From: Comamonas thiooxydans
GTDB taxonomy: Bacteria > Pseudomonadota > Gammaproteobacteria > Burkholderiales > Burkholderiaceae_C
Length of the DNA: 64,000 nucleotides
Assembly: GCF_000964545.1 (NCBI RefSeq)
Contig: NZ_BBVD01000012.1
Location: forward strand, 1 to 64,000
Direction: 5' to 3'
The notes beneath the pieces were generated by a model. That model was not told where the DNA came from, made no database searches, and saw only the letters and a list, made by a program, of their open reading frames with translations. The translations under genes were made by a program, and so were the position numbers. This document shows positions 29,368 to 37,702 of this stretch, in pieces (positions within the stretch are counted from its first letter, which is position 1; every line of letters begins with the position of its first letter).

Positions 29368-29838
29368 TCAGTCCTGACGACCTTTCTTGACCGACTTCTG
29401 CTTGGGCTTGGCGCGCTTGATGGTGCCGCCGGCGGTCAGGCGCTGGTTGCCGAGCACGCGCAGTTGCTTGACTTCGGGCTTCTGGCCGGCGCGGCCGAAC
29501 TTGAGCACCTTGACGTCGCGAGGACCGGGCATGCGGTCTTCGTCAAAGGCCTTTTCCTTTTCGGGAATAGGGCGCCACAGCACCAGCAGCTTGCCGATGT
29601 GCTGGATGGGAGCCGCGTTCAGCTCGTCGCAAAGTTGTTGATAGACCTGCTCGCGGGCTGCACGGTCGTCGCCGAAAACGCGGACCTTGATCAGACCATG
29701 GGCATTGAGTGCGGCGTCCACTTCCTTTTGAACGGCAGTGGTCAGACCATCGCCACCGATGAGGACGACGGGGTCCAGATGGTGGGCTTCGGCGCGGTGT
29801 TCCCGGCGCTGCGCGGGAGTTAATTCAATTTGGGGCAT
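29368..29838 (-). CDS. yhbY: YhbY family RNA-binding protein (CRM domain)
   Basis: CRM-domain protein associated with pre-50S ribosomal subunits in E. coli. The 156-residue product has ELTPAQRREHRAEAHHLDPVVLIGGDGLT and VRVFGDDRAAREQVYQQLCDELNA, the family core in about the first 95 residues. A basic tail of about 50 residues ending KPKQKSVKKGRQD extends it well beyond the E. coli protein. It diverges from rlmE with 32 bases between start codons, the same arrangement as E. coli yhbY-rlmE-ftsH. Confidence 0.93.
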   Translation of the reverse strand: MPQIELTPAQRREHRAEAHHLDPVVLIGGDGLTTAVQKEVDAALNAHGLIKVRVFGDDRAAREQVYQQLCDELNAAPIQHIGKLLVLWRPIPEKEKAFDEDRMPGPRDVKVLKFGRAGQKPEVKQLRVLGNQRLTAGGTIKRAKPKQKSVKKGRQD

Positions 29839-29870
29839 ACCCGTATTATCAAGGCTGCGAGAATTCAGGC

Positions 29871-30533
29871 ATGAAAACGAAAACCAAAAGCAAGAAGGTC
29901 AATAAGAATTGGCTGCACGATCACATCAATGACCCCTATGTGAAAGCCGCCCAAAAGGACGGCTATCGTGCGCGCGCGGCCTACAAGCTCAAGGAAATTG
30001 ACGAGTCGCTCAAGCTGATTCAGCCCGGCCACACCGTGGTGGACCTGGGTTGCGCGCCCGGCGCCTGGAGCCAGTATGTGCGCCGTCGTCTCTCGCCCAG
30101 CGGTGCGGCCGTGGGCGAGCTCAACGGCCGCATCATCTCGCTGGATCTGCTGCCCATGGAGCCCATCGAGGGCGTGCATTACATCCAGGGCGACTTTCGT
30201 GAAGAGGCGGTGCTGGCGCAGCTTGAAGAGGCCATGGGTGGCGGCAAGGCCGACGTGGTGGTCTCGGATATGGCGCCCAATCTGTCGGGCCATGGCGCCA
30301 CGGACGGGGCGCGGGTCGCGGTGCTCATCGAGATGGCCGTTGATTTTGCGATCAACAACATGAAGCCCGAGGGCGCGCTGGTGGTCAAGCTTTTCCACGG
30401 CAGCGGCTACAACGAGCTGGTGGATCTGTTCAAGCAGACCTTCAAGGTGGTCAAGCCCATCAAGCCCAAGGCTTCGCGTGACCGGTCTGCCGAGATTTTT
30501 CTCGTGGGAATGGGACTCAAGCAGGGCTCTTGA
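29871..30533 (+). CDS. rlmE: 23S rRNA 2'-O-uridine methyltransferase (Um2552)
   Basis: Methylates U2552 in the A-loop of 23S rRNA during late 50S assembly. The 220-residue product has a lysine-rich N terminus (MKTKTKSKKVNKNWLHDH), the SAM-binding VVDLGCAPGAWSQYV, and the K-D-K-E catalytic residues spread over RAAYKLKEID, VVSDMAPN, LVVKLFHGSG and the C-terminal SAEIFLVG. It is followed by ftsH after 246 bases that contain a perfect palindrome and a possible heat-shock -35. Confidence 0.97.
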   Translation: MKTKTKSKKVNKNWLHDHINDPYVKAAQKDGYRARAAYKLKEIDESLKLIQPGHTVVDLGCAPGAWSQYVRRRLSPSGAAVGELNGRIISLDLLPMEPIEGVHYIQGDFREEAVLAQLEEAMGGGKADVVVSDMAPNLSGHGATDGARVAVLIEMAVDFAINNMKPEGALVVKLFHGSGYNELVDLFKQTFKVVKPIKPKASRDRSAEIFLVGMGLKQGS

Positions 30534-30569
30534 CGGAGTTGCTGGCTTGCATAGGGGCATTTGACCTCA

Positions 30570-30589
30570 TGGTTTGCTGCAGCAAACCA
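30570..30589. promoter_or_regulatory. Perfect 20-base palindrome upstream of ftsH
   Basis: TGGTTTGCTG followed directly by CAGCAAACCA, exact reverse complements with no spacer. It lies in the 246-base rlmE-ftsH gap, 36 bases past the rlmE stop and about 190 bases before ftsH. No T run follows, so an operator is more likely than a terminator. The rest of the gap holds nothing further that I recognise except the -35-like motif at 30698. Confidence 0.5.
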
Positions 30590-30697
30590 GTGAAACTGAT
30601 AGCGCAAAGCCTTGATAAAACACAGGCTTAGGGTCGATTGTCTGCAGGGCCGTACCTTGCCTATGGCCGCTATAGGGGGAAATAGGCGTCTTTGGCG

Positions 30698-30725
30698 CTT
30701 GAAACACCTAAAATGAACCTCAACT
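30698..30725 (+). promoter_or_regulatory. Weak sigma-32-like promoter candidate for ftsH
   Basis: CTTGAAA at 30698-30704 is a full match to the heat-shock -35 core, but the downstream CTCAACT is a poor -10. A TAAAAT at 30709-30714 could instead be a housekeeping -10. In E. coli ftsH is heat-inducible; here this is only a hint. Confidence 0.25.
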
Positions 30726-30779
30726 AGGTCTGGAGTCCCCTCCGGGCCTTTACGTCTGAATATTCCATTGGAGCCCCGC

Positions 30780-32702
30780 TTGAACAATCAGTGGTTTTCA
30801 AAAGTCGCCGTCTGGCTGGTCATCGCCATGGTGCTGTTTACGGTGTTCAAACAGTTTGACACCCGAGGTGCTGGCGGTGCCTCTCATGTTGGCTACTCGG
30901 AATTCCTGGAGCAAGTGCGCAACAACCGTATCAAGAGCGCCACCATTCAGGAAGGTGCTGGCGGTACCGAGGTCGTAGCCACCACCACCGATGATCGCAA
31001 GATCCGCACCACAGCCACCTACCTGGATCGTGGCCTGGTGGGCGACCTGATCAACAACAACGTCAAGTTCGACGTCAAGCCACGTGAAGAAGGCTCGCTG
31101 CTCATGACGCTGCTCGTGAGCTGGGGCCCCATGCTGCTGTTGATCGGCGTATGGGTGTACTTCATGCGCCAGATGCAGGGTGGCGGCAAGGGCGGCGCCT
31201 TCAGCTTCGGCAAGTCCAAGGCGCGCATGCTCGACGAGAACAGCAATACCGTCACCTTTGCCGACGTGGCTGGTGCCGATGAGGCCAAGGAAGAAGTCAA
31301 GGAAGTCGTGGACTTCCTCAAGGACCCCAACAAGTTCCAGAAGCTCGGCGGCCGCATTCCCCGCGGTCTGCTGCTGGTCGGCCCTCCCGGTACCGGCAAG
31401 ACGCTGCTGGCCAAGTCCATCGCGGGCGAAGCCAAGGTGCCTTTCTTCTCGATTTCGGGTTCCGATTTCGTTGAAATGTTCGTCGGCGTGGGCGCGGCAC
31501 GCGTGCGCGACATGTTCGAAAACGCCAAGAAGAATGCACCTTGCATCATCTTCATCGACGAAATCGACGCCGTCGGTCGCCAGCGTGGCGCCGGCATGGG
31601 CGGCGGCAACGACGAGCGCGAGCAGACTCTGAACCAGATGCTGGTCGAGATGGACGGTTTCGAGACCAATCTCGGCGTGATCGTGGTGGCGGCAACCAAC
31701 CGCCCCGACATTCTGGATGCGGCCTTGCTGCGCCCCGGTCGCTTCGACCGTCAGGTCTATGTGACGCTGCCCGATATCCGCGGCCGCGAGCAGATCCTGA
31801 ACGTGCACATGCGCAAGATTCCCGTGGGCCAGGACGTGAACCCCGCCATCATCGCGCGCGGCACGCCCGGCATGTCGGGCGCCGATCTGGCCAACCTCTG
31901 CAACGAAGCTGCGCTGATGGCGGCACGCCGCAATGCGCGCACCGTGGAGATGCAGGACTTCGAAAAGGCCAAGGACAAGATCATCATGGGCCCCGAGCGC
32001 AAGACCATGGTCATGCCAGAGGAAGAGCGCCGCAATACGGCCTACCATGAAGCCGGCCATGCCTTGATCGGCAAGCTGCTGCCCAAGTGCGATCCCGTGC
32101 ACAAGGTCACCATCATCCCGCGCGGCCGCGCACTGGGCGTGACCATGAGCCTGCCCGAGAAGGACCGCTACTCCTATGACAAGGAGTACATGCTCAACCA
32201 GATCGCCATGCTGTTTGGTGGCCGTATCGCCGAAGAAGTGTTCATGAACCAGATGACGACTGGTGCGTCGAACGACTTCGAGCGTGCGACCCAGATCGCC
32301 CGCGACATGGTGACGCGCTACGGCATGAGCGATGCCCTGGGCACCATGGTCTACTCCGAGCAGGAAGGCGAACCTTTCCTGGGCCGTACCTTCAGCCGTG
32401 GCTCCAATCTGTCCGAGTCCACCATGCAGAAGGTGGACGACGAAGTGCGTCGCATCATCGACGAGCAATATGCTCTGGCGCGCAAGCTGATCGAAGACAA
32501 CAGCGACAAGATGCATGCCATGGCCAAGGCCATGCTGGACTGGGAGACGATCGACGCCGAGCAGCTCAACGACATCATGGCAGGCAAGGAGCCTCGTCCT
32601 CCCAAGGACTGGACGCCTCGCAACCCCCCCTCGTCGGATGGTGGCAATTCCTCGGGAGGCAATCCCGCATCGAATGCCGAGCCTTCGCCTACTACGGCTT
32701 GA
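30780..32702 (+). CDS. ftsH: ATP-dependent zinc metalloprotease FtsH
   Basis: Membrane-anchored AAA+ protease that degrades membrane proteins, sigma-32 and, in enterics, LpxC. The 640-residue product has two membrane segments around a periplasmic domain (residues about 8-25 and 102-122), the AAA module with GPPGTGKTLLAKS, FIDEIDAVGRQRG and the arginine-finger region ATNRPDILDAALLRPGRFDR. The zinc site HEAGH is at residues 423-427. The start is TTG 30780 with GGAG six bases upstream, giving MNNQWFSKVAVWLV. The last 30 residues are Pro/Asn/Ser-rich and likely disordered. A terminator follows. Confidence 0.98.
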   Translation: MNNQWFSKVAVWLVIAMVLFTVFKQFDTRGAGGASHVGYSEFLEQVRNNRIKSATIQEGAGGTEVVATTTDDRKIRTTATYLDRGLVGDLINNNVKFDVKPREEGSLLMTLLVSWGPMLLLIGVWVYFMRQMQGGGKGGAFSFGKSKARMLDENSNTVTFADVAGADEAKEEVKEVVDFLKDPNKFQKLGGRIPRGLLLVGPPGTGKTLLAKSIAGEAKVPFFSISGSDFVEMFVGVGAARVRDMFENAKKNAPCIIFIDEIDAVGRQRGAGMGGGNDEREQTLNQMLVEMDGFETNLGVIVVAATNRPDILDAALLRPGRFDRQVYVTLPDIRGREQILNVHMRKIPVGQDVNPAIIARGTPGMSGADLANLCNEAALMAARRNARTVEMQDFEKAKDKIIMGPERKTMVMPEEERRNTAYHEAGHALIGKLLPKCDPVHKVTIIPRGRALGVTMSLPEKDRYSYDKEYMLNQIAMLFGGRIAEEVFMNQMTTGASNDFERATQIARDMVTRYGMSDALGTMVYSEQEGEPFLGRTFSRGSNLSESTMQKVDDEVRRIIDEQYALARKLIEDNSDKMHAMAKAMLDWETIDAEQLNDIMAGKEPRPPKDWTPRNPPSSDGGNSSGGNPASNAEPSPTTA

Positions 32703-32718
32703 GCGCCAAGCCTCATAT

Positions 32719-32749
32719 ACAAAAGGTCCCTCAGGGGCCTTTTGTTTTT
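32719..32749 (+). terminator. ftsH terminator
   Basis: Stem AAAAGGTCCC / GGGGCCTTTT (one G-U pair) with a TCA loop, then GTTTTTG. It lies between ftsH and folP. Confidence 0.8.
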
Positions 32750-32773
32750 GCACACTCAGATATCGGAAGATTT

Positions 32774-33607
32774 ATGTCGCAACAGTGGCAAACCTCGCGT
32801 TTTCTCTTGCAGCTCGACAAGCCTCAGGTCATGGGCATCGTGAATGTGACGCCGGACTCCTTTTCGGACGGAGGCAGGCATGCCGGTGTGTCCCAGGCCA
32901 TGGCCCATGCCGAGCTGCTGCTCCAGCAGGGCGCGCATATTCTCGATATAGGTGGCGAGTCGACCCGGCCGGGCTCGCCTGCGGTCAGCCTCGAAGACGA
33001 GCTGGCTCGCGTTCTGCCCGTGCTGCGCGAAGCCGTCAAGCTCAACGTGCCTGTCTCCATCGATACCTACAAGCCCGAAGTCATGGCTGCGTCTCTGGAT
33101 CTGGGGGCAGACATCATCAACGACATCTGGGCGCTGCGCCAGCCCGGTGCCTTCGAGGTGGTGAGCAGGCACGCCAGCTGTGGCGTGTGCCTGATGCATA
33201 TGCACAAGACCCCGCAAGACATGCATCTGGAGCATATGCAGGGCGATGCCGTGGTTCAAGTTCGGGACTTTCTGCTGCAGGTGACTCAGCCTTTGCTCGA
33301 TGCAGGCGTTGCACGCTCGCGCATCGCCTGGGATTACGGTATTGGTTTCGGCAAGAGCGTGGTACAAAATTTTGCCTTGCTTGCACATCAGCGTGAGCTG
33401 CTGGGCCTAGACTTCCCTTTGCTGGCGGGCTGGTCGCGCAAGGGCTCCCTGGGGCAGGTGACCGGCCTGCCTGTGGATCAGCGCATGGTGCCCAGCGTCG
33501 CGGCGGCATTGCTGGCGATCGAACGTGGGGCCAAAATTGTGCGTGTCCACGATGTGAAGGATACGGTGGCTGCGCTGGCAGTCTGGCAGGCCATGCATGA
33601 TGCGTAA
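32774..33607 (+). CDS. folP: Dihydropteroate synthase
   Basis: Condenses 6-hydroxymethyl-dihydropterin diphosphate with p-aminobenzoate in folate synthesis; the target of sulfonamides. The 277-residue TIM-barrel protein has VMGIVNVTPDSFSDGGRH (signature 1), DIGGESTRPGS (signature 2), the SIDTYKPEV strand and the C-terminal GWSRKGSLG and KIVRVHDVKDT. ATG 32774 is taken with GGAAGA just upstream. FtsH-folP-glmM is the common proteobacterial order. Confidence 0.97.
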   Translation: MSQQWQTSRFLLQLDKPQVMGIVNVTPDSFSDGGRHAGVSQAMAHAELLLQQGAHILDIGGESTRPGSPAVSLEDELARVLPVLREAVKLNVPVSIDTYKPEVMAASLDLGADIINDIWALRQPGAFEVVSRHASCGVCLMHMHKTPQDMHLEHMQGDAVVQVRDFLLQVTQPLLDAGVARSRIAWDYGIGFGKSVVQNFALLAHQRELLGLDFPLLAGWSRKGSLGQVTGLPVDQRMVPSVAAALLAIERGAKIVRVHDVKDTVAALAVWQAMHDA

Positions 33608-33658
33608 GCGCTGCAGGCCTGATGACAGAGTATTGAATCTAAAAAGGACAACGAGAAT

Positions 33659-34993
33659 ATGGCACGACAGTATTTCGGCACCGACGGGATTCGCGGTACG
33701 GTGGGCAAGTCGCCCATCACGCCTGACTTCGCCCTGCGCCTGGCGCATGCCGTGGGGCGCGTGTTGCGCCGCACGCAAGAGCGCCCTCTGGTGCTGATCG
33801 GCAAGGACACCCGCATCTCTGGCTACATGCTGGAGAGCGCGCTCGAGTCGGGCTTCAACTCTGCCGGTGTCGATGTCATGTTGCTTGGCCCCTTGCCGAC
33901 ACCGGGCGTGGCCTATCTGACGCGTGCCCAGCGCGCCAGCCTGGGGGTGGTGATCAGCGCCAGCCACAACCCGTTTTATGACAACGGCATCAAGTTCTTC
34001 AGTGCCGAGGGCACCAAGCTGCCTGATTCCTGGGAAGAGGATGTGGAGGCCGCTCTCAAGGAAGACCCCGTCTGGGTGGATTCAGCCTCTTTGGGCAAGG
34101 CGCGACGTCTGGCCGATGCCGCCGGCCGTTATATCGAGTTCTGCAAAAGCACTTTCGATCACAGCCTGTCGTTGCGGGGCCTGAAGATCGTCGTGGATGC
34201 GGCCCATGGCGCGGCCTATCAGATTGCTCCCAAGGTCTTTCACGAGCTGGGTGCCAATGTGGTGGAAATCGGCTGCTCCCCGGACGGCCTGAACATCAAC
34301 GAGGGAGTTGGCGCGACCCATCCCGAAGCGCTGGTGAGGGCGGTGCGTGCCAACAATGCCGACTATGGCGTGGCGCTGGACGGCGATGCCGACCGTCTGC
34401 AACTAGTCGATGCGCAAGGCCGTCTCTACAACGGCGACGAACTGCTCTATCTCATGGCAGCCGATCGTCTGGCGCGCGGCGACGTAGTCAGCGGCGTGGC
34501 GGGAACCCTGATGACCAATATGGCGGTGGAGCAGGCGCTCAAGGAGCAGGGCGTGGGTTTTGTCCGTGCCAAGGTGGGAGACCGCTATGTTCTGGAGGCG
34601 CTCAATGCCAAGGGCTGGCAGCTGGGCGGCGAAAGCTCGGGCCACCTGCTGGCGCTGGACAAGCACACGACCGGTGACGGCCTGGTCAGCGCACTGCAGG
34701 TGCTGCAGGCCTGCGTGCGCTCGAAGAAGACCATTGCCCAGTGGCTGGAGTCCGTGAAGCTGTTCCCCCAGGTCATGATCAATGTGCGCTTGCAGCCTGG
34801 TCAGGACTGGAAGAGCAACGCCAAGCTGCCTGGTGAGCAGGCAGCGGTCGAAAAGCTGCTGGGCAGTGACGGCCGTGTGCTGATCCGTCCCAGTGGTACC
34901 GAGCCCCTGGTGCGAGTCATGGTCGAGGCCAGGAGTGCGGACATGGCCAGCAACTGTGCCGAGCGTCTGGCCGAGGTGGTCAGGGCCAGCTGA
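33659..34993 (+). CDS. glmM: Phosphoglucosamine mutase
   Basis: Interconverts glucosamine 6- and 1-phosphate on the way to UDP-GlcNAc, feeding peptidoglycan and the lipid A genes in this window. The 444-residue product has the phosphoserine loop GVVISASHNPFYDNG (Ser102), the metal-binding DGDADR at about residues 241-246, and RPSGTEPLVRVMVEA at the phosphate-binding C terminus. AAAGGA lies upstream of ATG. A 12-base-arm inverted repeat begins 15 bases after its stop. Confidence 0.98.
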   Translation: MARQYFGTDGIRGTVGKSPITPDFALRLAHAVGRVLRRTQERPLVLIGKDTRISGYMLESALESGFNSAGVDVMLLGPLPTPGVAYLTRAQRASLGVVISASHNPFYDNGIKFFSAEGTKLPDSWEEDVEAALKEDPVWVDSASLGKARRLADAAGRYIEFCKSTFDHSLSLRGLKIVVDAAHGAAYQIAPKVFHELGANVVEIGCSPDGLNINEGVGATHPEALVRAVRANNADYGVALDGDADRLQLVDAQGRLYNGDELLYLMAADRLARGDVVSGVAGTLMTNMAVEQALKEQGVGFVRAKVGDRYVLEALNAKGWQLGGESSGHLLALDKHTTGDGLVSALQVLQACVRSKKTIAQWLESVKLFPQVMINVRLQPGQDWKSNAKLPGEQAAVEKLLGSDGRVLIRPSGTEPLVRVMVEARSADMASNCAERLAEVVRAS

Positions 34994-35008
34994 AGCTGCG
35001 CAAACCCT

Positions 35009-35040
35009 GATGACTGTCATGAACAACGATGACAGTCATC
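35009..35040. repeat. Inverted repeat after glmM with PhoB-like half-sites
   Basis: Perfect 12-base arms (GATGACTGTCAT and its complement, 35009-35020 and 35029-35040) around GAACAACG. It could be a weak glmM terminator, although no T run follows. Each arm carries CTGTCAT, the PhoB half-site, on opposite strands. Confidence 0.55.
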
Positions 35041-35064
35041 TCTTGGTCATCTAATTGTCATAAA
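35033..35064 (+). promoter_or_regulatory. Tandem Pho box upstream of ppk1
   Basis: Three direct half-sites at an exact 11-base period: CAGTCAT (35033), TGGTCAT (35044) and TTGTCAT (35055), compared with consensus CTGTCAT; the last is followed by AAAC. This is the spacing PhoB needs (7-base sites, 4-base gaps). It ends about 60 bases before the ppk1 start. No good -10 is visible downstream. Confidence 0.6.
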
Positions 35065-35125
35065 CCATGGGCAGACTGCGGACATGCCCTCAGGGGCGCT
35101 TCAAGCTTTCGCAGGCTGCTGCCAC

Positions 35126-37522
35126 ATGTCCCAATCCGTATCTGCTTCCGACTCTTTTTTTCCCACTTCCATCACTTCATCTTCAGGGCAGGATCCGGTT
35201 GCAGTTTCCCCAGTGACCTCGCAGACCGATAGTCAGGCGCATGAGGCGGGACCTGCATCTCTGGGTCTGGCGCATATCTCGCTTGTGCCTCCCGTCACGA
35301 CGGCGGTCGTCAACTCCGTGAGCGAGCCGGCAGCAGTTGCGCAAGCCGGGGCGGCCGGGCACCATGGTGTGCCCGGTGCCGTTTCTGACGCTGCGACACC
35401 GGCCCCTGCCAAAGCGCCGCGCCGACGCCGAGCGGCGTCCAAGAACGAGGTAGCCATGCCGCCTGTGATCGAGCCGACTCTGGAGCTGCTGGACCGCGAT
35501 CAAAGCATTCTGGTCTTCAATGAGCGCGTGCTGAACTGGGCCGAGCGTGAGGATGTGCCGCTGCTCGAGCGCTTGCGCTATCTGTGCATCGTGTCTTCCA
35601 ATCTCGATGAGTGGTTCGAGGTGCGCTGCGCCCCTCATGTCTCGGCCGCCAAGGTGGGCGATGAACAGGGCCCGTACTCGCGCGCCAGCTTCGAGCGACT
35701 GATGACCACGGCCCACGGCCTGGTGGCCAAGCAGTACCAGCTCTATAACCAGTCCATCATTCCCGCGTTCGACAAGCATGCGATTCGCCTGGTTTCTCAC
35801 GGCGAGCGCAGCGTGGCTCAGCGCAAATGGGTGCGCGAGTACTTCATGCGCGAGGTGCAGCCCCTGCTGATGCCGGTGGGGCTGGATCCGTCGCATCCCT
35901 TCCCGCAGGTCGCCAACAAGGCGCTGAATTTCATCGTGCGCCTCAATGGCGTGGATGCCTTCGGGAGAGCCAATGAAGTGGCCATCGTGAAGGTGCCGCG
36001 CGCCTTGCCGCGCCTGATCCGTCTGCCCGAGAAGATCTCGGGCAAGCAAAAGCTGTTTGTCAGCATCTCCAGCGTGGTGCGTGCCCATCTGGCCGAGCTG
36101 TTCCCGGGGCGCGAAGTGTCGGAGTTCTCGCAGTTCCGTGTCACCCGCCACTCCGATCTGGCCGTGGATGAAGACGATGTGGTGGATCTGCGCATGGCCC
36201 TGCGCCAGGGCCTGCACCACCGTCACTACGGTCAGGCCGTGCGTCTGGAGGTGTCCTCGTCCTGCTCTGTGGTGCTCTCTGACCTGTTGCTGGAGCAATA
36301 CGGCCTGCCGGCCGAGGCGCTGTTCCGCGTCAAGGGGCCGGTGAATCTGGTGCGCCAGATGCAGCTGATCGATCTGGTCGACGACCCGGCCCTGCTGTTT
36401 CCCAAGTGGAAGCCGGCCTGGCCCACGCAGCTCGTGCCCGGTCGCTCCATCCTGGCGCAGATGCGCAAGAGCGACATCATCATCCATCAGCCCTTCGAGA
36501 GCTTTGACGGCGTGCTGGAGTTGCTGCGCGAGGCCGTGAACGATCCGCAGGTGCTGGCCATCAAGCAGACCATCTACCGCACGGGCACGGACTCCGAGAT
36601 CATGAGCCTGCTGGCCGAGGCCGTGAGCCGCGGCAAGGAGGTGCTGGCCGTGCTGGAGCTCAAGGCGCGCTTTGATGAAGAGGCCAATATCAACTGGGCG
36701 GAAAAGCTGGAATCGCTGGGCGTGCAGGTGGTGTACGGCGTGGTCGGCCTCAAGACCCACGCCAAGATGCTGCTCATCACGCGCCGTGAAAAGCGCAACA
36801 ACCAGCTCAAGCGCTATGCCCATCTGTCCACGGGCAACTACAACGCCCGCAGCGCGCGCCTTTACACCGACATCAGCCAGCTGACCTGCGATGACGAGAT
36901 CACGGCCGATATGGATGCGGTATTCCGCCACCTGTCCAGCCATAACACCATGCCCAAGCTGCAAAAGCTGGTCATGGCGCCGTTCCATCTGCAAAACCGC
37001 ATGCTGGAACTGATCGACCTGGTGGCCGCCGCAGCGGCGCGGGGCGAGAAGGCACGCATGGTGCTCAAGATGAATGCGCTGACCGACGAGCCTTTGATTC
37101 GCGCCCTGGTCGAGGCGGGCCGCAAGGGCGCGCAGATCGATCTCATCGTGCGCGGCTCCTGCATGCTGCCAGCGCAGCGCCCGGGCGTGACGGACAATAT
37201 CCGCGTGCGCTCCATCATCGGCCGTTTTCTGGAGCATTCGCGCGTCTTCTACTTTGCCTGGGGCCAGGAAGAAGAGCTGCTGCTGTCCAGTGCCGACTGG
37301 ATGAATCGCAACATGCTCAGCCGCGTGGAGCTGGCCTGGCCGGTGCTGGACAAAAAGCTGCGCCAGCGCGTGATCGACGAGTGCCTGGTGGCCTATCTGG
37401 GCGACGACCGCGATGCCTGGACGTTGAATGCCTCGGGCATTTACCAAAAGCCCGCGCGTCCGCTGGAGGGCAAGGGCGCCCAGCAGGCCCTGATGGTGCG
37501 CTACGGCGGCAAGAGCGTTTGA
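35126..37522 (+). CDS. ppk1: Polyphosphate kinase 1
   Basis: Makes long-chain inorganic polyphosphate from ATP reversibly. From ATG 35126 the product is 798 residues. Residues about 1-110 are an Ala/Pro/Ser/Thr-rich, low-complexity extension (with PAKAPRRRRAASK). The PPK core then starts at LELLDRDQSILVFNERVLNWA. The catalytic His545 is in GLKTHAKMLLITRRE, followed by HLSTGNYNARSARLYTD and the C-terminal RSIIGRFLEHSRVFYF. The extension makes it about 100 residues longer than the E. coli enzyme, and the true start may be later. Tandem PhoB half-sites lie upstream. It converges on ppx. Confidence 0.96.
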   Translation: MSQSVSASDSFFPTSITSSSGQDPVAVSPVTSQTDSQAHEAGPASLGLAHISLVPPVTTAVVNSVSEPAAVAQAGAAGHHGVPGAVSDAATPAPAKAPRRRRAASKNEVAMPPVIEPTLELLDRDQSILVFNERVLNWAEREDVPLLERLRYLCIVSSNLDEWFEVRCAPHVSAAKVGDEQGPYSRASFERLMTTAHGLVAKQYQLYNQSIIPAFDKHAIRLVSHGERSVAQRKWVREYFMREVQPLLMPVGLDPSHPFPQVANKALNFIVRLNGVDAFGRANEVAIVKVPRALPRLIRLPEKISGKQKLFVSISSVVRAHLAELFPGREVSEFSQFRVTRHSDLAVDEDDVVDLRMALRQGLHHRHYGQAVRLEVSSSCSVVLSDLLLEQYGLPAEALFRVKGPVNLVRQMQLIDLVDDPALLFPKWKPAWPTQLVPGRSILAQMRKSDIIIHQPFESFDGVLELLREAVNDPQVLAIKQTIYRTGTDSEIMSLLAEAVSRGKEVLAVLELKARFDEEANINWAEKLESLGVQVVYGVVGLKTHAKMLLITRREKRNNQLKRYAHLSTGNYNARSARLYTDISQLTCDDEITADMDAVFRHLSSHNTMPKLQKLVMAPFHLQNRMLELIDLVAAAAARGEKARMVLKMNALTDEPLIRALVEAGRKGAQIDLIVRGSCMLPAQRPGVTDNIRVRSIIGRFLEHSRVFYFAWGQEEELLLSSADWMNRNMLSRVELAWPVLDKKLRQRVIDECLVAYLGDDRDAWTLNASGIYQKPARPLEGKGAQQALMVRYGGKSV

Positions 37523-37642
37523 ATACTCTGAAAAGAGGAGCTTCTTGCGCCTAACATGCAACGTTTTCAGATATTTTTAGTATTGAAATCATTGTTTGAC
37601 AGCTGCTTGCAGCTATCTTTTTGAAGGTTTCTGCAGAGCAAA

Positions 37643-37674
37643 AAAGGGACTGCCTCGCAGTCCCTTTGCCTTTT
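37643..37674. terminator. Bidirectional terminator between ppk1 and ppx
   Basis: An 11-base stem AAAGGGACTGC / GCAGTCCCTTT with a 3-base CTC loop; T-rich right side (GCCTTTT) and A-rich left side. It lies between convergent ppk1 and ppx. The gap before it also holds a small CAGCTGCTTGCAGCT-type palindrome near 37600. Confidence 0.75.
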
Positions 37675-37702
37675 GCAGGCCGTGGCGGCTTGGCAGTTGA
37701 TA

